Shown: positions 24,460 to 33,203, counted from the first letter of the stretch. The stretch: DNA of 64,000 bases from Psychromicrobium lacuslunae (GCF_000950575.1 NZ_CP011005.1:248001-312000), one strand, 5' to 3'. A program made the numbers and translations. Notes: generated from the sequence alone by a model not told the origin.

Positions 24460-24854
24460 TCGGCTTTCGCCTCCTCATCGGTGACTGGTTCCCGCCAATC
24501 AACTTCTTGTTGCTGCCCGTCCCTCGGTCTGGTCTGCACCGCGAGATGTGTCATTCCGCTGTGCTGGCTAGCCCCGTGCCAGTGTTCTTCACCCGGCTCG
24601 GTCCAGACCGCTCGACCCGGAGAGAGCTCGAACTGCTGTCCGTCCCGAGTGCCAACAAAACCGTGCCCTGAGATACAGATCAGTAGCTGGCCATTGGCGT
24701 GGCTATGCCAAGCGGTACGGGAATTGACTTCGAAAGAAACCACGAAGGCGTGCAAGGCGGTGTCGGTGCTGGGGATGAAGTCCGCCCCGCTCACCGAACC
24801 GGTGAACCGGGGGTCATCGGTGAAGGTGGTCGGGGTCATGTCGACGGCCCTCAT
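24456..24854 (-). CDS. Cupin-domain protein
   Basis: A 132-residue single-domain cupin. Motif 1 is visible as TAWHSHANGQLLICISGHGFVG, giving metal ligands His-x-His and a Gln in the usual Glu place, and motif 2 as PGEEHWHGASQHSGMTHLAV. Such small cupins act as isomerases, dioxygenases or binding proteins; the substrate is unknown. It lies between tetR and DUF4865 with four-base overlaps at both ends. Confidence 0.88.
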   Translation of the reverse strand: MRAVDMTPTTFTDDPRFTGSVSGADFIPSTDTALHAFVVSFEVNSRTAWHSHANGQLLICISGHGFVGTRDGQQFELSPGRAVWTEPGEEHWHGASQHSGMTHLAVQTRPRDGQQQEVDWREPVTDEEAKAE

Positions 24855-25435
24855 GAACGAGCCTGCCCATCGGCGGCCGCGCGCAGTAGTGCCACCGCAC
24901 CGTTTACGGCGCGTTCGAAGGGTGCCGGATCGTTCTCTGCCCTGGCCAGCACGTAGCCACCCTGAACTATTGCTAGTACCGTGTCAGCGAGCTCAGCCGG
25001 TGCCAGGCTGGTCGGTAACTCTGCTGTCGAGACCCCTTCGCTCAACACCTCGGAAATCAGTGCCCGCAGCCGGTTGAAGGTCGATTGCAATATCTCGAAG
25101 AGTTCTGGAGTGGTGAGCACCTCAGCGTCCTCGGCCATCCGGCCCACCGGACAACCGCGTAAGACATCTCGCTGCCTCAACAGGTAACTAATAACTCGAT
25201 CGAGGGCTGGTGTGCCGTTGTCGAGTAGTAGCTTAGCCTTGCGATAAGTGGCCTCGGCGGAGAGCCTAAAGGCTTCAGCGGCCAGCTCGGTTTTTCCGCT
25301 GAAATGGTGGTACATAGAGCCTTGCCCAACGGCTGCCTGTTTCATAATGGCCGCCGGGCTGGTCGCGGTGTAGCCGCGTTGCCAGAGCAGTTCCTGGGTG
25401 CTTTGGATAAGTCGATCGCGTGCCAGATTCGTCAT
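24851..25435 (-). CDS. TetR-family transcriptional regulator
   Basis: A 194-residue repressor-type regulator. The N-terminal helix-turn-helix reads TQELLWQRGYTATSPAAIMKQAAVGQGSMYHHFSGKTELA. The ligand domain resembles the YxaF/LmrA group (a Cys in VLRGCPVGRMAEDAEVLTTPELFE), which often senses small aromatics or electrophiles. ATG 25435 is chosen because the homologous start is just before RDRLIQSTQELL; an extended reading to 25537 adds a non-homologous leader. It heads the four-gene operon with cupin, DUF4865 and phosphotriesterase, and probably represses it. Confidence 0.9.
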   Translation of the reverse strand: MTNLARDRLIQSTQELLWQRGYTATSPAAIMKQAAVGQGSMYHHFSGKTELAAEAFRLSAEATYRKAKLLLDNGTPALDRVISYLLRQRDVLRGCPVGRMAEDAEVLTTPELFEILQSTFNRLRALISEVLSEGVSTAELPTSLAPAELADTVLAIVQGGYVLARAENDPAPFERAVNGAVALLRAAADGQARS

Positions 25436-25442
25436 AATGTAC

Positions 25443-25453
25443 ATACTAGTAGT
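25443..25453 (-). promoter_or_regulatory. Possible promoter/operator of the tetR operon
   Basis: TAGTAT (minus strand, 25448-25443) lies seven bases before the ATG and overlaps the palindrome TACTAGTA (25444-25451). An autoregulatory TetR site here is plausible but short. Confidence 0.4.
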
Positions 25454-25883
25454 TACAAAATAAATTGAAAAGACTTGTTTATTGAGCGACTCAACACCAT
25501 CCGGCGCTCCGCCTTTGTTGCTGGCGAGCGTTTCCAATGCCTCAAGGTGAAGACCGTTTCAGAAGTGAATTTTGCTGAGCTGCCAGGGAGCCGCTGGACC
25601 GTGAGTCAACTTCGTCAGGGTTCATCAGGGATTAGTGCGGAGGCCTCCGCGCTTGGGGGAAACGGAGGCCTCAGAACACAACATTGGCGTTCCCAGCTCG
25701 GGGGGAGAGCCGACGCAGCCGAATTACTTCGGCTCACTAATAAAAGCAAAACTGCTCCCGGTAGGCAACTGTTTAAGCAGGACTTTAACGCGGGACTGCG
25801 CTTTGTGAGGCGGCTGCCGAGAGCTATTGAGCGCTAACTTGACTGAGGTTCGCTGGCTTGCCGGCCATTGCTCGCGAGTTGAG
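25454..25883. other. Gene-free stretch with two hairpins
   Basis: No gene is supported. A 10-bp inverted repeat (GAGGCCTCCG/CGGAGGCCTC, 25640-25672) has arms that are nearly self-complementary. A second, AGCCGAA-TTAC-TTCGGCT, lies at 25717-25734. Either could terminate the DUF4434 transcript arriving from the right. A 120-codon plus-strand reading here lacks any sign of being a protein. Confidence 0.5.
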
Positions 25884-27263
25884 CTATCGGTTCAGCAGCC
25901 GAATGCTGCTCAGGCTGGAGACATTTCCGGCAGCGTCTACGCTGCGGATTGCCAATTTTGTGCCAAAGTCAGCAGGGATGGTGATGTTGTTTGAGTCCCA
26001 GCTGGCGGTGGAGATGCGCTGTCGATTATTTCCCATGCTGAAAATTTCAAAATAGACAATGTGATACTGCGTTGATGCTGGAATCCGCCAACTGATCTTG
26101 GCTGTGTTCTGACTGGAAAGTGTCATGCTTGGACTGCCAGGACTGGGGACGCTAGCCACCGGCACTGCGCCGCCACTTAGATAATCGAGATATCCGACGC
26201 TGAACCAGTCATAGCCGATGGTCCAAGGACTCCAGTGGTGGGAAAAGCTGAAATTGGTAAAGGCTGTGACATAGGGTGCTGCCGCTTTCATCGCCTCGAC
26301 TGCGTACTTTACTGTCGCTGCCCCGATCGCTGGGTTGCTTTGGAATAGCTCGATATTTGCCCAGGTCTGCGCGCCGTTATTTGCTGCAGCGACACCGCGG
26401 GAGACTGCGGCCGTCCACTCGCTGATCAGAGCGGCGCGGAAGCTATCGGTTTCCTGATAACTGGTGGTCATGTCCGCGTAAACCTGGAGGGCTACCACGT
26501 CAATGCTGGTACCACTCAGGCTGATTCTCCAGAACTCTTGATAGTCCGCGCTATTAGGCAGTGCGCTGAAGTAGAAGGGCGAGATCATAATCGGCAACGG
26601 CGAACGCTGAGCGGCGGTGGAGACAGCGTCGATAGCCTCGCCGAGCTGTAAAAAGAAGCTGTGCATTATCAGTGGCCGGTTGAGACCGGTGGAGACCACG
26701 GCGTCGTAGTTGTTGTTCTCGTAGGGCTGATACCAGCCAGCAATGGTGTCATGATAGGCCGCCCCGTACTGCGCCCATAGATCCTCAGCCAGTCGGCCAG
26801 CCAATTCGGCTTGGGTTGCTAGCCAGCTGGCATCGAGTTGCCCGCTGCTGAACCAGGTGGGATTGTCGGTTTGCAGGCCAAGCCAGACGGTCATTCCTGC
26901 TTTTTGTGCCGCCCGCAGCGCTGATCCGACGACGTCGACGGGGGCACCATTCGCGGTGGCAATGTGGTAGCCACTCAGGGTCGTTGGGTAGTAGGCGGTT
27001 TTCGCGGTGAGGCCGCTATCTGCTTGATCAACTGAGGCATCCGAGAGTGAGGCGGTGAGAACTATTGAGCCGATACCGAGGCGCTGAATTGCGGCGAGCT
27101 CTCGATCCCAGCGGAGCTGGTCCCAGGAGGCTGCTTGGCCGGAGCTGAGCAAGCTGGAAGAGAATTGTGGCGGGGTGCTAGCGGATTGCGCAGGCGTCGC
27201 AGCTAGGCCATTGAGGGCGAGCAGCAGCAATACCGAACAGAGGAATGCCGCGGTCATTCTCAT
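25884..27263 (-). CDS. Secreted DUF4434 family protein (putative glycoside hydrolase fold)
   Basis: A 459-residue exported protein. The signal peptide runs to about TPAQSA (residue 28). Residues 35-345 follow the DUF4434 TIM-barrel pattern: ELAAIQRLGIGSIVLTASLS, MTVWLGLQTDNPTWFS, TIAGWYQPYENNNYDA with a Glu at a likely catalytic place, and TWANIELFQ with a second Glu. The C-terminal 95 residues look like a fibronectin III-type domain (KISWRIPASTQYHIVYFEIF...AIRSVDAAGNVS). A sugar-polymer-acting enzyme is inferred. TAAATT gives leaderless spacing before ATG 27263. Confidence 0.82.
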   Translation of the reverse strand: MRMTAAFLCSVLLLLALNGLAATPAQSASTPPQFSSSLLSSGQAASWDQLRWDRELAAIQRLGIGSIVLTASLSDASVDQADSGLTAKTAYYPTTLSGYHIATANGAPVDVVGSALRAAQKAGMTVWLGLQTDNPTWFSSGQLDASWLATQAELAGRLAEDLWAQYGAAYHDTIAGWYQPYENNNYDAVVSTGLNRPLIMHSFFLQLGEAIDAVSTAAQRSPLPIMISPFYFSALPNSADYQEFWRISLSGTSIDVVALQVYADMTTSYQETDSFRAALISEWTAAVSRGVAAANNGAQTWANIELFQSNPAIGAATVKYAVEAMKAAAPYVTAFTNFSFSHHWSPWTIGYDWFSVGYLDYLSGGAVPVASVPSPGSPSMTLSSQNTAKISWRIPASTQYHIVYFEIFSMGNNRQRISTASWDSNNITIPADFGTKLAIRSVDAAGNVSSLSSIRLLNR

Positions 27264-27269
27264 GGCATG

Positions 27270-27275
27270 AATTTA
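27270..27275 (-). promoter_or_regulatory. Leaderless -10 element of the DUF4434 gene
   Basis: TAAATT on the minus strand ends six bases before the ATG at 27263. Confidence 0.45.
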
Positions 27276-27408
27276 CTCTGTTTGCCCGGGCCGTTCTAGA
27301 GCTCAGGAGAGTAAATAGTTTGTATTCTCAGTGGCTTTATCGTTTAGTTCACTATTGAATATTTTTCCGTGCGAGGATGACAGATCGCCGTCGAGAAAAT
27401 GGCGAAAT

Positions 27409-27843
27409 CTAGACCGTTCCGGAGGCCGGCCAGACGCCGATAATGACTGACATCACTAGTACCGTGACGAGCTCATGCGAAATGTTAAGCACCGTCAGTC
27501 CAACGGTTCGGCGATCAAAAGCATCATGGGTGATGAATCGTGCTGCAGTGAAACCAGCCCACAGTACAACGGCTGTCACGACGGCATTGAGCAGGTAGCT
27601 TCCGCCGTAAAATTTCCAGGAAATGAAGGTTGCTCCGGCCAAAACCCAGGCGGTTATAAAGCTCACTACAACTGTTACCGCGATGGGGCCGATGGCGTCT
27701 TTGGCCTGGCCCGAAGGTTTGACATCAGCAGCCTTCATCCAATAGTTACCGAACACCTTTGGTGTGTACCAAATGGAGCCGACCAGCATCGAAGAGAGCG
27801 TGGCGAGGAGAACAGCCCAGTAATTGATTTGCGGGATCATCAT
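27409..27843 (-). CDS. DUF1761 family membrane protein
   Basis: A 144-residue protein with four membrane helices. INYWAVLLATLSSMLVGSIWYTPKVFGNYWMKA is the DUF1761 hallmark, and helices 2 to 4 follow (AVTVVVSFITAWVLAGATFI, LNAVVTAVVLWAGFTAARFI, ELVTVLVMSVIIGVWPAS). The function of the family is unknown. GAGAGGTCG lies before the ATG pair. It is a single gene between two minus-strand-clear regions. Confidence 0.87.
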   Translation of the reverse strand: MMIPQINYWAVLLATLSSMLVGSIWYTPKVFGNYWMKAADVKPSGQAKDAIGPIAVTVVVSFITAWVLAGATFISWKFYGGSYLLNAVVTAVVLWAGFTAARFITHDAFDRRTVGLTVLNISHELVTVLVMSVIIGVWPASGTV

Positions 27844-27952
27844 CGACCTCTCTCGATTTTCTCTAAGCTGAGCAGATCATACCTCTGCTTAGCGTTAATT
27901 TATCGCGAAGCGGGGGGCGGGCTTGATCGTGCCGCCAGGTCAACTGCCTGAG

Positions 27953-28015
27953 TTCTCTACATTCCCTGGGTTCCCTGGGTTCCCTTAGTTCCCTGAGGTC
28001 CCTGGGTTCTCTGGC
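27953..28015. repeat. 9-bp tandem repeat (minisatellite)
   Basis: About seven units of consensus TTCCCTGGG run without gaps; two central units are exact and the outer ones drift (TTCTCTACA, TTCCCTTAG, TTCCCTGAG, GTCCCTGGG, TTCTCTGGC). It lies about 80 bases upstream of the acyl-CoA dehydrogenase operator. The rest of 27844-28143 holds no gene. Confidence 0.8.
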
Positions 28016-28094
28016 TTTGGCGAGGCTAGTGCCTGCTGGCTCGAGGGCGACCTTGTAGGGTTGCCTTCGGATGCTTTACCAGGCGCTCGATCTG

Positions 28095-28122
28095 AGGTAG
28101 GTTACTCATAAGTAACCTACCT
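28095..28122. promoter_or_regulatory. Perfect 12-bp inverted repeat operator before acyl-CoA dehydrogenase
   Basis: AGGTAGGTTACT and AGTAACCTACCT are exact complements around CATA. The GTTACT-N4-AGTAAC core is the form of TetR-family operators controlling fatty-acid and acyl-CoA genes in actinobacteria. It lies 22 bases before the ATG, where a bound repressor would block the promoter. Confidence 0.85.
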
Positions 28123-28143
28123 ATTTCGCCGCAAAGGATTGCT

Positions 28144-29334
28144 ATGTCTAAAAAAGTTGTAGATGTCAATGACCTGCCGTACGCGGACGGTGACTTTTAC
28201 TCCTTTGAGCAGTTGCTCAGCGATGCCGAGCGCGAACGCTTGCAGCAGGTGCGCGATTTCCTCGCCAAAGAGGTCAAGCCCATCGCTGTGGATTACTGGA
28301 ACCGCGCAGAGTTCCCGATGGACCTGATCCCCAAGATCGCCGAACTTGATGTGATGAGTCCGGTGCGTCGGCAGGGTTACAGCAATCTCTTTGCCGGTCT
28401 AATGCATGCTGAGTTCACCCGAGCGGATACCTCGATCGCAACGTTTATGGGTGTCCACGATGGCCTCTTCACCGGGTCAATCGAGGCGCTTGCCTCGGAG
28501 GAGCAAAAAGCTGCATGGCTGCCTGATATCTACGCGATGAAAAAGATCGGCGCTTTCGGCCTCACCGAGCCGCTCGGCGGTTCAGATGTTGCGGGCGGCA
28601 CCAGGACCACTGCGCGCCGCGAAGGCGACAAGTGGATCCTCAACGGTGCCAAGCGCTGGATTGGTAATGCGACTTTCTCCGATTGGGTAGTCATCTACGC
28701 TCGCGACGAGGCGGATAACCAAGTCAAGGCTTTCCTTGTCGACACTAGCTCCGAGGGGTACTCGGCCAGCAAGATTGAGAACAAGATCGCCTTGCGTAGC
28801 GTGCAGAACGCGGATATCACGCTGGAGAACGTGGTGGTTCCGGATGAGTTCAAGCTCGCCAATGGCAACTCTTTCAGGGATACCAATAAAGTGCTGAAGG
28901 TTACTCGTCTTGCGGTGGCTTGGCAGGCTGTGGGTCAACAGTTGGCAACCTTCGATGTCGCTCGCCGCTATGCCGTTGAGCGGATTCAATTTGGTCGCCC
29001 CCTGGCATCTTTCCAGTTGGTACAGGATCAGCTGGTCCAGATCCTGGGCAATGCGGTGGCGTCGATGTCAATGATGGTCCGGCTCTCGCAGCTTGAAGAT
29101 CAGGGTGAAGCCAAGGATGAGCAGTCGGCCCTGGCCAAGGCTTACACCACGGCGCGAATGCGCGAATCTGTCGCTTTGGGCCGCAGCTTGCTCGGTGGCA
29201 ACGGGATTGTCACCGATTACGAGATGGCGAAAATCTTCTCCGATGCCGAGGCGATTTACTCGTACGAAGGCACCTATGAGATCAATACCTTGGTCACCGC
29301 GCGTGCTATTACCGGAATTTCGGCGATCGTTTAG
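28144..29334 (+). CDS. Acyl-CoA dehydrogenase (glutaryl-CoA dehydrogenase-like)
   Basis: A 396-residue FAD enzyme that oxidises an acyl-CoA at the alpha-beta bond. It shows the acyl-CoA dehydrogenase marks GAFGLTEPLGGSDVAG (FAD site), WILNGAKRWIGNATFSDW, YAVERIQFGRPLASFQLVQDQL and the catalytic Glu region IYSYEGTYEINTLVTARAITG. The overall spacing and the final YEGTYEINT stretch are closest to glutaryl-CoA dehydrogenases, which also decarboxylate; substrate is inferred. AAGGA precedes the ATG. It is monocistronic, controlled by the palindrome at 28095-28122, with no adjacent regulator gene. Confidence 0.88.
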   Translation: MSKKVVDVNDLPYADGDFYSFEQLLSDAERERLQQVRDFLAKEVKPIAVDYWNRAEFPMDLIPKIAELDVMSPVRRQGYSNLFAGLMHAEFTRADTSIATFMGVHDGLFTGSIEALASEEQKAAWLPDIYAMKKIGAFGLTEPLGGSDVAGGTRTTARREGDKWILNGAKRWIGNATFSDWVVIYARDEADNQVKAFLVDTSSEGYSASKIENKIALRSVQNADITLENVVVPDEFKLANGNSFRDTNKVLKVTRLAVAWQAVGQQLATFDVARRYAVERIQFGRPLASFQLVQDQLVQILGNAVASMSMMVRLSQLEDQGEAKDEQSALAKAYTTARMRESVALGRSLLGGNGIVTDYEMAKIFSDAEAIYSYEGTYEINTLVTARAITGISAIV

Positions 29335-29370
29335 TCGAGGTTCAAGGAGCTGCCGGCCAGAAGCGTGGCC

Positions 29371-29403
29371 CTCGTACCCGCCGGGTTAGCCGCCGGGTAC
29401 GAG
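29371..29403. terminator. Hairpin between convergent genes
   Basis: CTCGTACCCG (29371-29380) and CGGGTACGAG (29394-29403) form a perfect 10-bp stem that overlaps the 3' end of the M23 peptidase gene. It probably ends transcription of both converging genes. Confidence 0.6.
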
Positions 29404-29964
29404 CGGTAGTAAGACGGAGGGCTGCCGGTTTCCGAGCATCAGTAGGGGGTTGAGATAGTTCTCGCCGCTTCGCACTCCCCAGTGCAGGCAGTCTTGGGAA
29501 CTGCAGTGCCCGGCACCTTTGAGTCGACCAATCTGGTCACCGGCTTTGACCGCGGTGCCGAGTGGTAGCGAGCTTTCCACCGGTTCGAAACTGCTCTTGA
29601 GACCGTTCTGATGATCAACGGTGATGACCAGTCGGTCGACCACCAGCCCGGCGAAGCTAATGACGCCGTTGGCCGGTGCGAGTACCTGACTGCCCTGGGA
29701 TGCAGCCAAGTCAACGCCGCGATGCCCTGCCAGCCAGGGCATCGCCGGTGGATCAAAGCCTCTGAGTAGTAGAGGTTTTGGCCGAAGTGGCCAGCTCCAG
29801 CCGGTTTGTCGAAAGTTCGTCTGAAACCTGCCGGAGTGCGCTGCACTTGCCTGGGCGAAATCGCCCGGTCCAAGACAGGCCGCCAACGACAGTAGGAGAC
29901 AGCAAGTCAAAATCATCAGTAACTTTGATGGCTTTCGCGCCCGATTGGTGATGATTGTTCTCAT
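29386..29964 (-). CDS. M23-family peptidase lipoprotein
   Basis: A 192-residue envelope protein of the LytM/M23 metallopeptidase family, which cut peptide cross-links in peptidoglycan. The N-terminus has a lipobox LSLAAC (Cys30), so it is likely lipid-anchored outside the membrane. Zinc-site motifs are GHRGVDLAASQGSQVLAPANGVI (H-x3-D) and CLHWGVRSG (HxG-like H-W-G). The family's usual final H-x-H is reduced to LHWG, as is common. AGGAGG abuts the ATG at 29964. An M23 gene just before rpsB is normal for Micrococcaceae. Confidence 0.88.
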   Translation of the reverse strand: MRTIITNRARKPSKLLMILTCCLLLSLAACLGPGDFAQASAAHSGRFQTNFRQTGWSWPLRPKPLLLRGFDPPAMPWLAGHRGVDLAASQGSQVLAPANGVISFAGLVVDRLVITVDHQNGLKSSFEPVESSLPLGTAVKAGDQIGRLKGAGHCSSQDCLHWGVRSGENYLNPLLMLGNRQPSVLLPLVPGG

Positions 29965-30319
29965 CCTCCTAGCCTCGGTGGGATCGCCGAGACTGCCAAG
30001 GGCGAAGGGAAGCTATGTGATGAATCTGATGAACCTCATGAATATGTATAGCTGGGCCGGAGTTGTTGGAGGGGGCTGGGACTTCTCCGAGCATGGTGGC
30101 ATGCGCGGCTGGGGCCGTGCGGTACACTTAATACCGCAGCGCGCGTAATGTGCGTTGACTACGCGTGTCTATTTCCACGGCGCATCGGTTTGACCGATGA
30201 CCGGGGATGTGCCTCTTTCGGTCCTTTGAAACCAGTGTCTATGACAGTGATTTCGGCGGAGGAGAGGCCATCTGGACACTAGGAATAACCGTAAAAATTC
30301 AACCTGAAGGAGCGTCGGC
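29965..30319. promoter_or_regulatory. rpsB upstream region and leader
   Basis: No gene is seen. TACACT at 30123-30128 may be the rpsB -10, giving an RNA leader of about 185 bases. The leader has a 7-bp hairpin CATCGGT-TTG-ACCGATG (30183-30199). Ribosomal protein leaders often mediate S2 autoregulation; that is inference here. Confidence 0.45.
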
Positions 30320-31228
30320 ATGCCCGTCGTAACTATGCGCCAGCTGCTCGACAGCGGCGTACATTTCGGTCACCAGACCCGTCGTTGGAACCCGAAGATG
30401 AAGCGATTCATCCTCACCGAGCGCAACGGCATCTACATTATTGACCTGCAACAGTCGCTGTCTTACATCGACCGCGCTTTCGAGTTCGTCAAGGCCACTG
30501 TGGCTCACGGCGGCACCGTGCTGTTCGTCGGCACCAAGAAGCAGGCCCAGGAAGCTATCGCTGAGCAGGCTACCCGCGTTGGCCAGCCCTACGTCAACCA
30601 CCGCTGGTTGGGTGGCATGCTGACCAACTTCCAGACCGTTGCCAAGCGGATCCAGCGGATGAAGGAACTCGAAGAGATCAACTTCGAGGACGTTGCCGCT
30701 TCTGGTCACACCAAGAAAGAGCTCTTGTTGCTCAAGCGTGAGTTGACCAAGCTGGAAGCCAACCTCGGCGGCATCCGTAACCTGACCAAGGTCCCCTCGG
30801 TGGTGTGGGTTGTTGACACCAAAAAGGAGCACCTGGCCATTGACGAAGCTAAGAAGCTGAACCTTCCGGTGGTAGCCATCCTGGACACCAACTGCGATCC
30901 CGATGAAGTTGACTTCCCGATCCCGGGCAACGACGATGCCATTCGTTCGGTCAACCTGCTCACCCGCGTTATCGCTGACGCCGTCGCCGAGGGCCTGATC
31001 GCTCGTAACTCCAAGGCGACCGGCTCCGAGGAGGGCGCTACCGCCGCCGAGCCGATGGCTGAATGGGAGCGTGAGTTGCTCGAGGGTCACGCCGCTGCGC
31101 AGAGCGAATCAGAGGCGATTTCCGCTGAGGAAGCTGCTGAGGTCATCACCGGCACCGAAGCTGAGAAGGCTGCCGAAGCCTTCACCGAGGAAACTCCGGC
31201 AGCAGAAGCTCCGGCAGAAGAGAAGTAA
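30320..31228 (+). CDS. rpsB: 30S ribosomal protein S2
   Basis: A 302-residue ribosomal protein needed for small-subunit assembly and binding of S1 where present. The start [31 protein letters not shown] and the block [24 protein letters not shown]...[26 protein letters not shown] are invariant S2 landmarks. The last 60 residues are an Ala/Glu-rich acidic tail, longer than in E. coli but usual in actinobacteria. GAAGGAG precedes the ATG. The 160-base gap to tsf carries a 7-bp hairpin (31251-31295). Confidence 0.98.
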   Translation: MPVVTMRQLLDSGVHFGHQTRRWNPKMKRFILTERNGIYIIDLQQSLSYIDRAFEFVKATVAHGGTVLFVGTKKQAQEAIAEQATRVGQPYVNHRWLGGMLTNFQTVAKRIQRMKELEEINFEDVAASGHTKKELLLLKRELTKLEANLGGIRNLTKVPSVVWVVDTKKEHLAIDEAKKLNLPVVAILDTNCDPDEVDFPIPGNDDAIRSVNLLTRVIADAVAEGLIARNSKATGSEEGATAAEPMAEWERELLEGHAAAQSESEAISAEEAAEVITGTEAEKAAEAFTEETPAAEAPAEEK

Positions 31229-31388
31229 GACAAGCACTAACTGCTGAACGCTGCCGGGATACTAGCCACGCCACAACGGGTTGGTGTTCCGGCAGAGTTC
31301 TGCGACCAGAGGTTTTGCCTCCGCAGTTTGCAACTGCTCCTAATCGAAACTCATCAATAGACAACTCACAGATAACCGAGGAGTTCAC

Positions 31389-32237
31389 ATGGCGAACTAC
31401 ACCGCCGCTGATATTAAGGCTCTCCGCGAGCGCACGGGCGCTGGCATGATGGATGTTAAGAAGGCGCTGGACGAGGCTAACGGCGACGCCGAGAAGGCGC
31501 TCGAACTGATCCGTATTAAGGGTCTCAAGGGTGCTACTAAGCGCGAAGGCCGCTCCACCGCTGAGGGTCTGGTTGCCGCCACCGTTCAGACCGAAGGTCA
31601 GCAGTCGGTCGGCGTAATGGTTGAGGTGAACTGCGAGACTGACTTCGTCGCCAAGTCGGCCCCCTTCATCGAATTCTCCAATAAAGTTTTGGCCGCTGCT
31701 GTGAGCTCCGGCGCTGAAGACGTCGATAGCCTGCTGGGCACCGATGTCGAGGGCAAGCCGCTCTCCGAACTGGTGATCGAAGCCGGTGCCCTGCTCGGTG
31801 AGAAGGTGGCTGTGCGCCGCTTGGCTCGGGTTGCCGGTGCAACCGTTGATGCTTACCTGCACAAGACGTCGAAGGACCTGCCCGCCCAGGTTGGCGTGCT
31901 GTTCGCTGTCGAGGGCGAAGGTGATGAGGTTGTTGCTGCTGCTCACGACGTTGCCGTGCACATTGCTGCTTACACCCCGAACTACCTGAACCGCGACGAG
32001 GTTCCTGCGGAACTGGTGGAGAGCGAGCGTCGCATCGCCGATGAGACCGCACGTGCCGAAGGCAAGCCGGAAGGCGCCTTGGCCAAGATCGTTGAAGGCC
32101 GGTTGACTGGCTTCTTCAAGGAGAACGTGCTGCTCGACCAGCCGTTCGCTAAGGATGCCAAGAAGAGCATCGCTCAGGTGCTCGAGGAAGCTAAGGCTAC
32201 GCCGGTTGCTTTCGCCCGGTTCCGAGTCGGCTCCTAA
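31389..32237 (+). CDS. tsf: Elongation factor Ts
   Basis: A 282-residue nucleotide-exchange factor that recharges EF-Tu with GTP. The N-terminal domain reads YTAADIKALRERTGAGMMDVKKALDEANGDAEKALELIR with the TDFV-type contact in NCETDFVAKS. The end QPFAKDAKKSIAQVLEEA...FARFRVGS is typical. GAGGAG lies before the ATG. It follows rpsB as in nearly all bacteria and ends in a strong terminator. Confidence 0.98.
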   Translation: MANYTAADIKALRERTGAGMMDVKKALDEANGDAEKALELIRIKGLKGATKREGRSTAEGLVAATVQTEGQQSVGVMVEVNCETDFVAKSAPFIEFSNKVLAAAVSSGAEDVDSLLGTDVEGKPLSELVIEAGALLGEKVAVRRLARVAGATVDAYLHKTSKDLPAQVGVLFAVEGEGDEVVAAAHDVAVHIAAYTPNYLNRDEVPAELVESERRIADETARAEGKPEGALAKIVEGRLTGFFKENVLLDQPFAKDAKKSIAQVLEEAKATPVAFARFRVGS

Positions 32238-32270
32238 GCTCTAAAGCAATATTTAGGGCAATAATTTCAG

Positions 32271-32319
32271 CAGAAAATAGCCGCCCCGCCTGAGACTCAG
32301 GCGGGGCGGCTATTTTCTG
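32271..32319. terminator. Strong bidirectional terminator after tsf
   Basis: The arms 32271-32294 and 32296-32319 pair perfectly, with GCCGCCCCGCCTGAG as the G/C core, a one-base turn that must open into a small loop, and A-rich and T-rich outer ends. It serves tsf and the facing phzF-like gene. Confidence 0.95.
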
Positions 32320-32336
32320 TCAATCGTGGGCACCTG

Positions 32337-33203
32337 TCAGTGCTTGATTTCTGCGGCCACCCCGGTGACTCGCACGGTAGAGTCAGTCGGGTTCAGTTCA
32401 ACGAGCAGTTCGCTAGGCCGGCCAAGTTCGGCACCTTGCCGGATGGTTAGCTTCGCCGGTGGTGTGAGGATCCCTAGCTCGCGTAAATAACCGCCAAAGG
32501 CAGCTGCGGCTGCTCCGGTGGCTGGATCTTCCACCACGCCTCCCGGAGGGAAGGGATTGCGGGCGTGGAACAGTAGCTCAGTTTCTGCCCAGACTAGTTG
32601 TAGAGTGGTCCACCCCTGCGCTGCCATCAGGCTTTCCAAGGCCGGATAGTCGTAATCCAGCTCGCTGAGTAGTTCGTGGTGCGCCACCGCGAGTACCAGG
32701 TGATCATTCCCAGCGAAAGCGATCCGGACTGGGTATCTTGGGTCCAGATCCTCAATTCGCCAGTGCAGGCTTTGCAGCGCGGCCTGCAAGGCGTCCGGGC
32801 TCACCTCACGAACATGGGTCGCAACGCTTCGTAGCGTCGCGGTGGTGCCATCAGCGCCAGCGCGGGTCTGCACGGTGATCTTCCCGGCCAGCGTTTCGAA
32901 ACTGAAATCACCTGGTCCGTTGAGATCACTGAGCGCGACGGCAGTGGCCACGGTGGCATGACCACAAAAGGGAACCTCCGCCTGCGGACTGAAATAACGC
33001 AAACGGTAGTGCCCGGGTGCATCGGAATGATCCACAAAGGCGGTCTCTGAATAACCCAGCCGGGCCGCCAAGCTGAGCCGCGCCTCATCATCTAGCTCAT
33101 CCGCGTTCAGCACCACGCCCGCCGGATTCCCGCCGCGCCCCTGCCGGGTGAATGCCGCGTAGCGCTTAATCTCGGGGGAGTGGGCGGCTTCAACTTCGCT
33201 CAC
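32337..33203 (-). CDS. PhzF-family isomerase
   Basis: A 288-residue protein of the PhzF/diaminopimelate-epimerase-like fold. RYAAFTRQGRGGNPAGVVLNADEL holds the family GNPAGVV motif, LGYSETAFVD carries the conserved Glu, and LRYFSPQAEVPFCGHATVATA matches the domain's CGHATVA loop. PFPPGGVVEDPATGAAAAAFGGYL is the second-half counterpart. Most members have no known reaction. It is divergent from a LysR gene that probably regulates it. The start is GTG 33203, with AAAGGA upstream. Confidence 0.92.
   Translation of the reverse strand: MSEVEAAHSPEIKRYAAFTRQGRGGNPAGVVLNADELDDEARLSLAARLGYSETAFVDHSDAPGHYRLRYFSPQAEVPFCGHATVATAVALSDLNGPGDFSFETLAGKITVQTRAGADGTTATLRSVATHVREVSPDALQAALQSLHWRIEDLDPRYPVRIAFAGNDHLVLAVAHHELLSELDYDYPALESLMAAQGWTTLQLVWAETELLFHARNPFPPGGVVEDPATGAAAAAFGGYLRELGILTPPAKLTIRQGAELGRPSELLVELNPTDSTVRVTGVAAEIKH

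Noticed and set aside
25475-25837. Plus-strand 120-codon reading
   Set aside because: No ribosome binding site, no recognisable composition, and it runs through two hairpins in the tetR/DUF4434 interval.
27953-28015. Short repeats as a possible CRISPR array
   Set aside because: Units are 9 bases with no spacers, so this is a tandem repeat; no cas genes are near. No CRISPR was found anywhere in the window.
30130-30319. Riboswitch in the rpsB leader
   Set aside because: Only a 7-bp hairpin is clear; no known riboswitch core was recognised. Ribosomal protein autoregulation is more likely.
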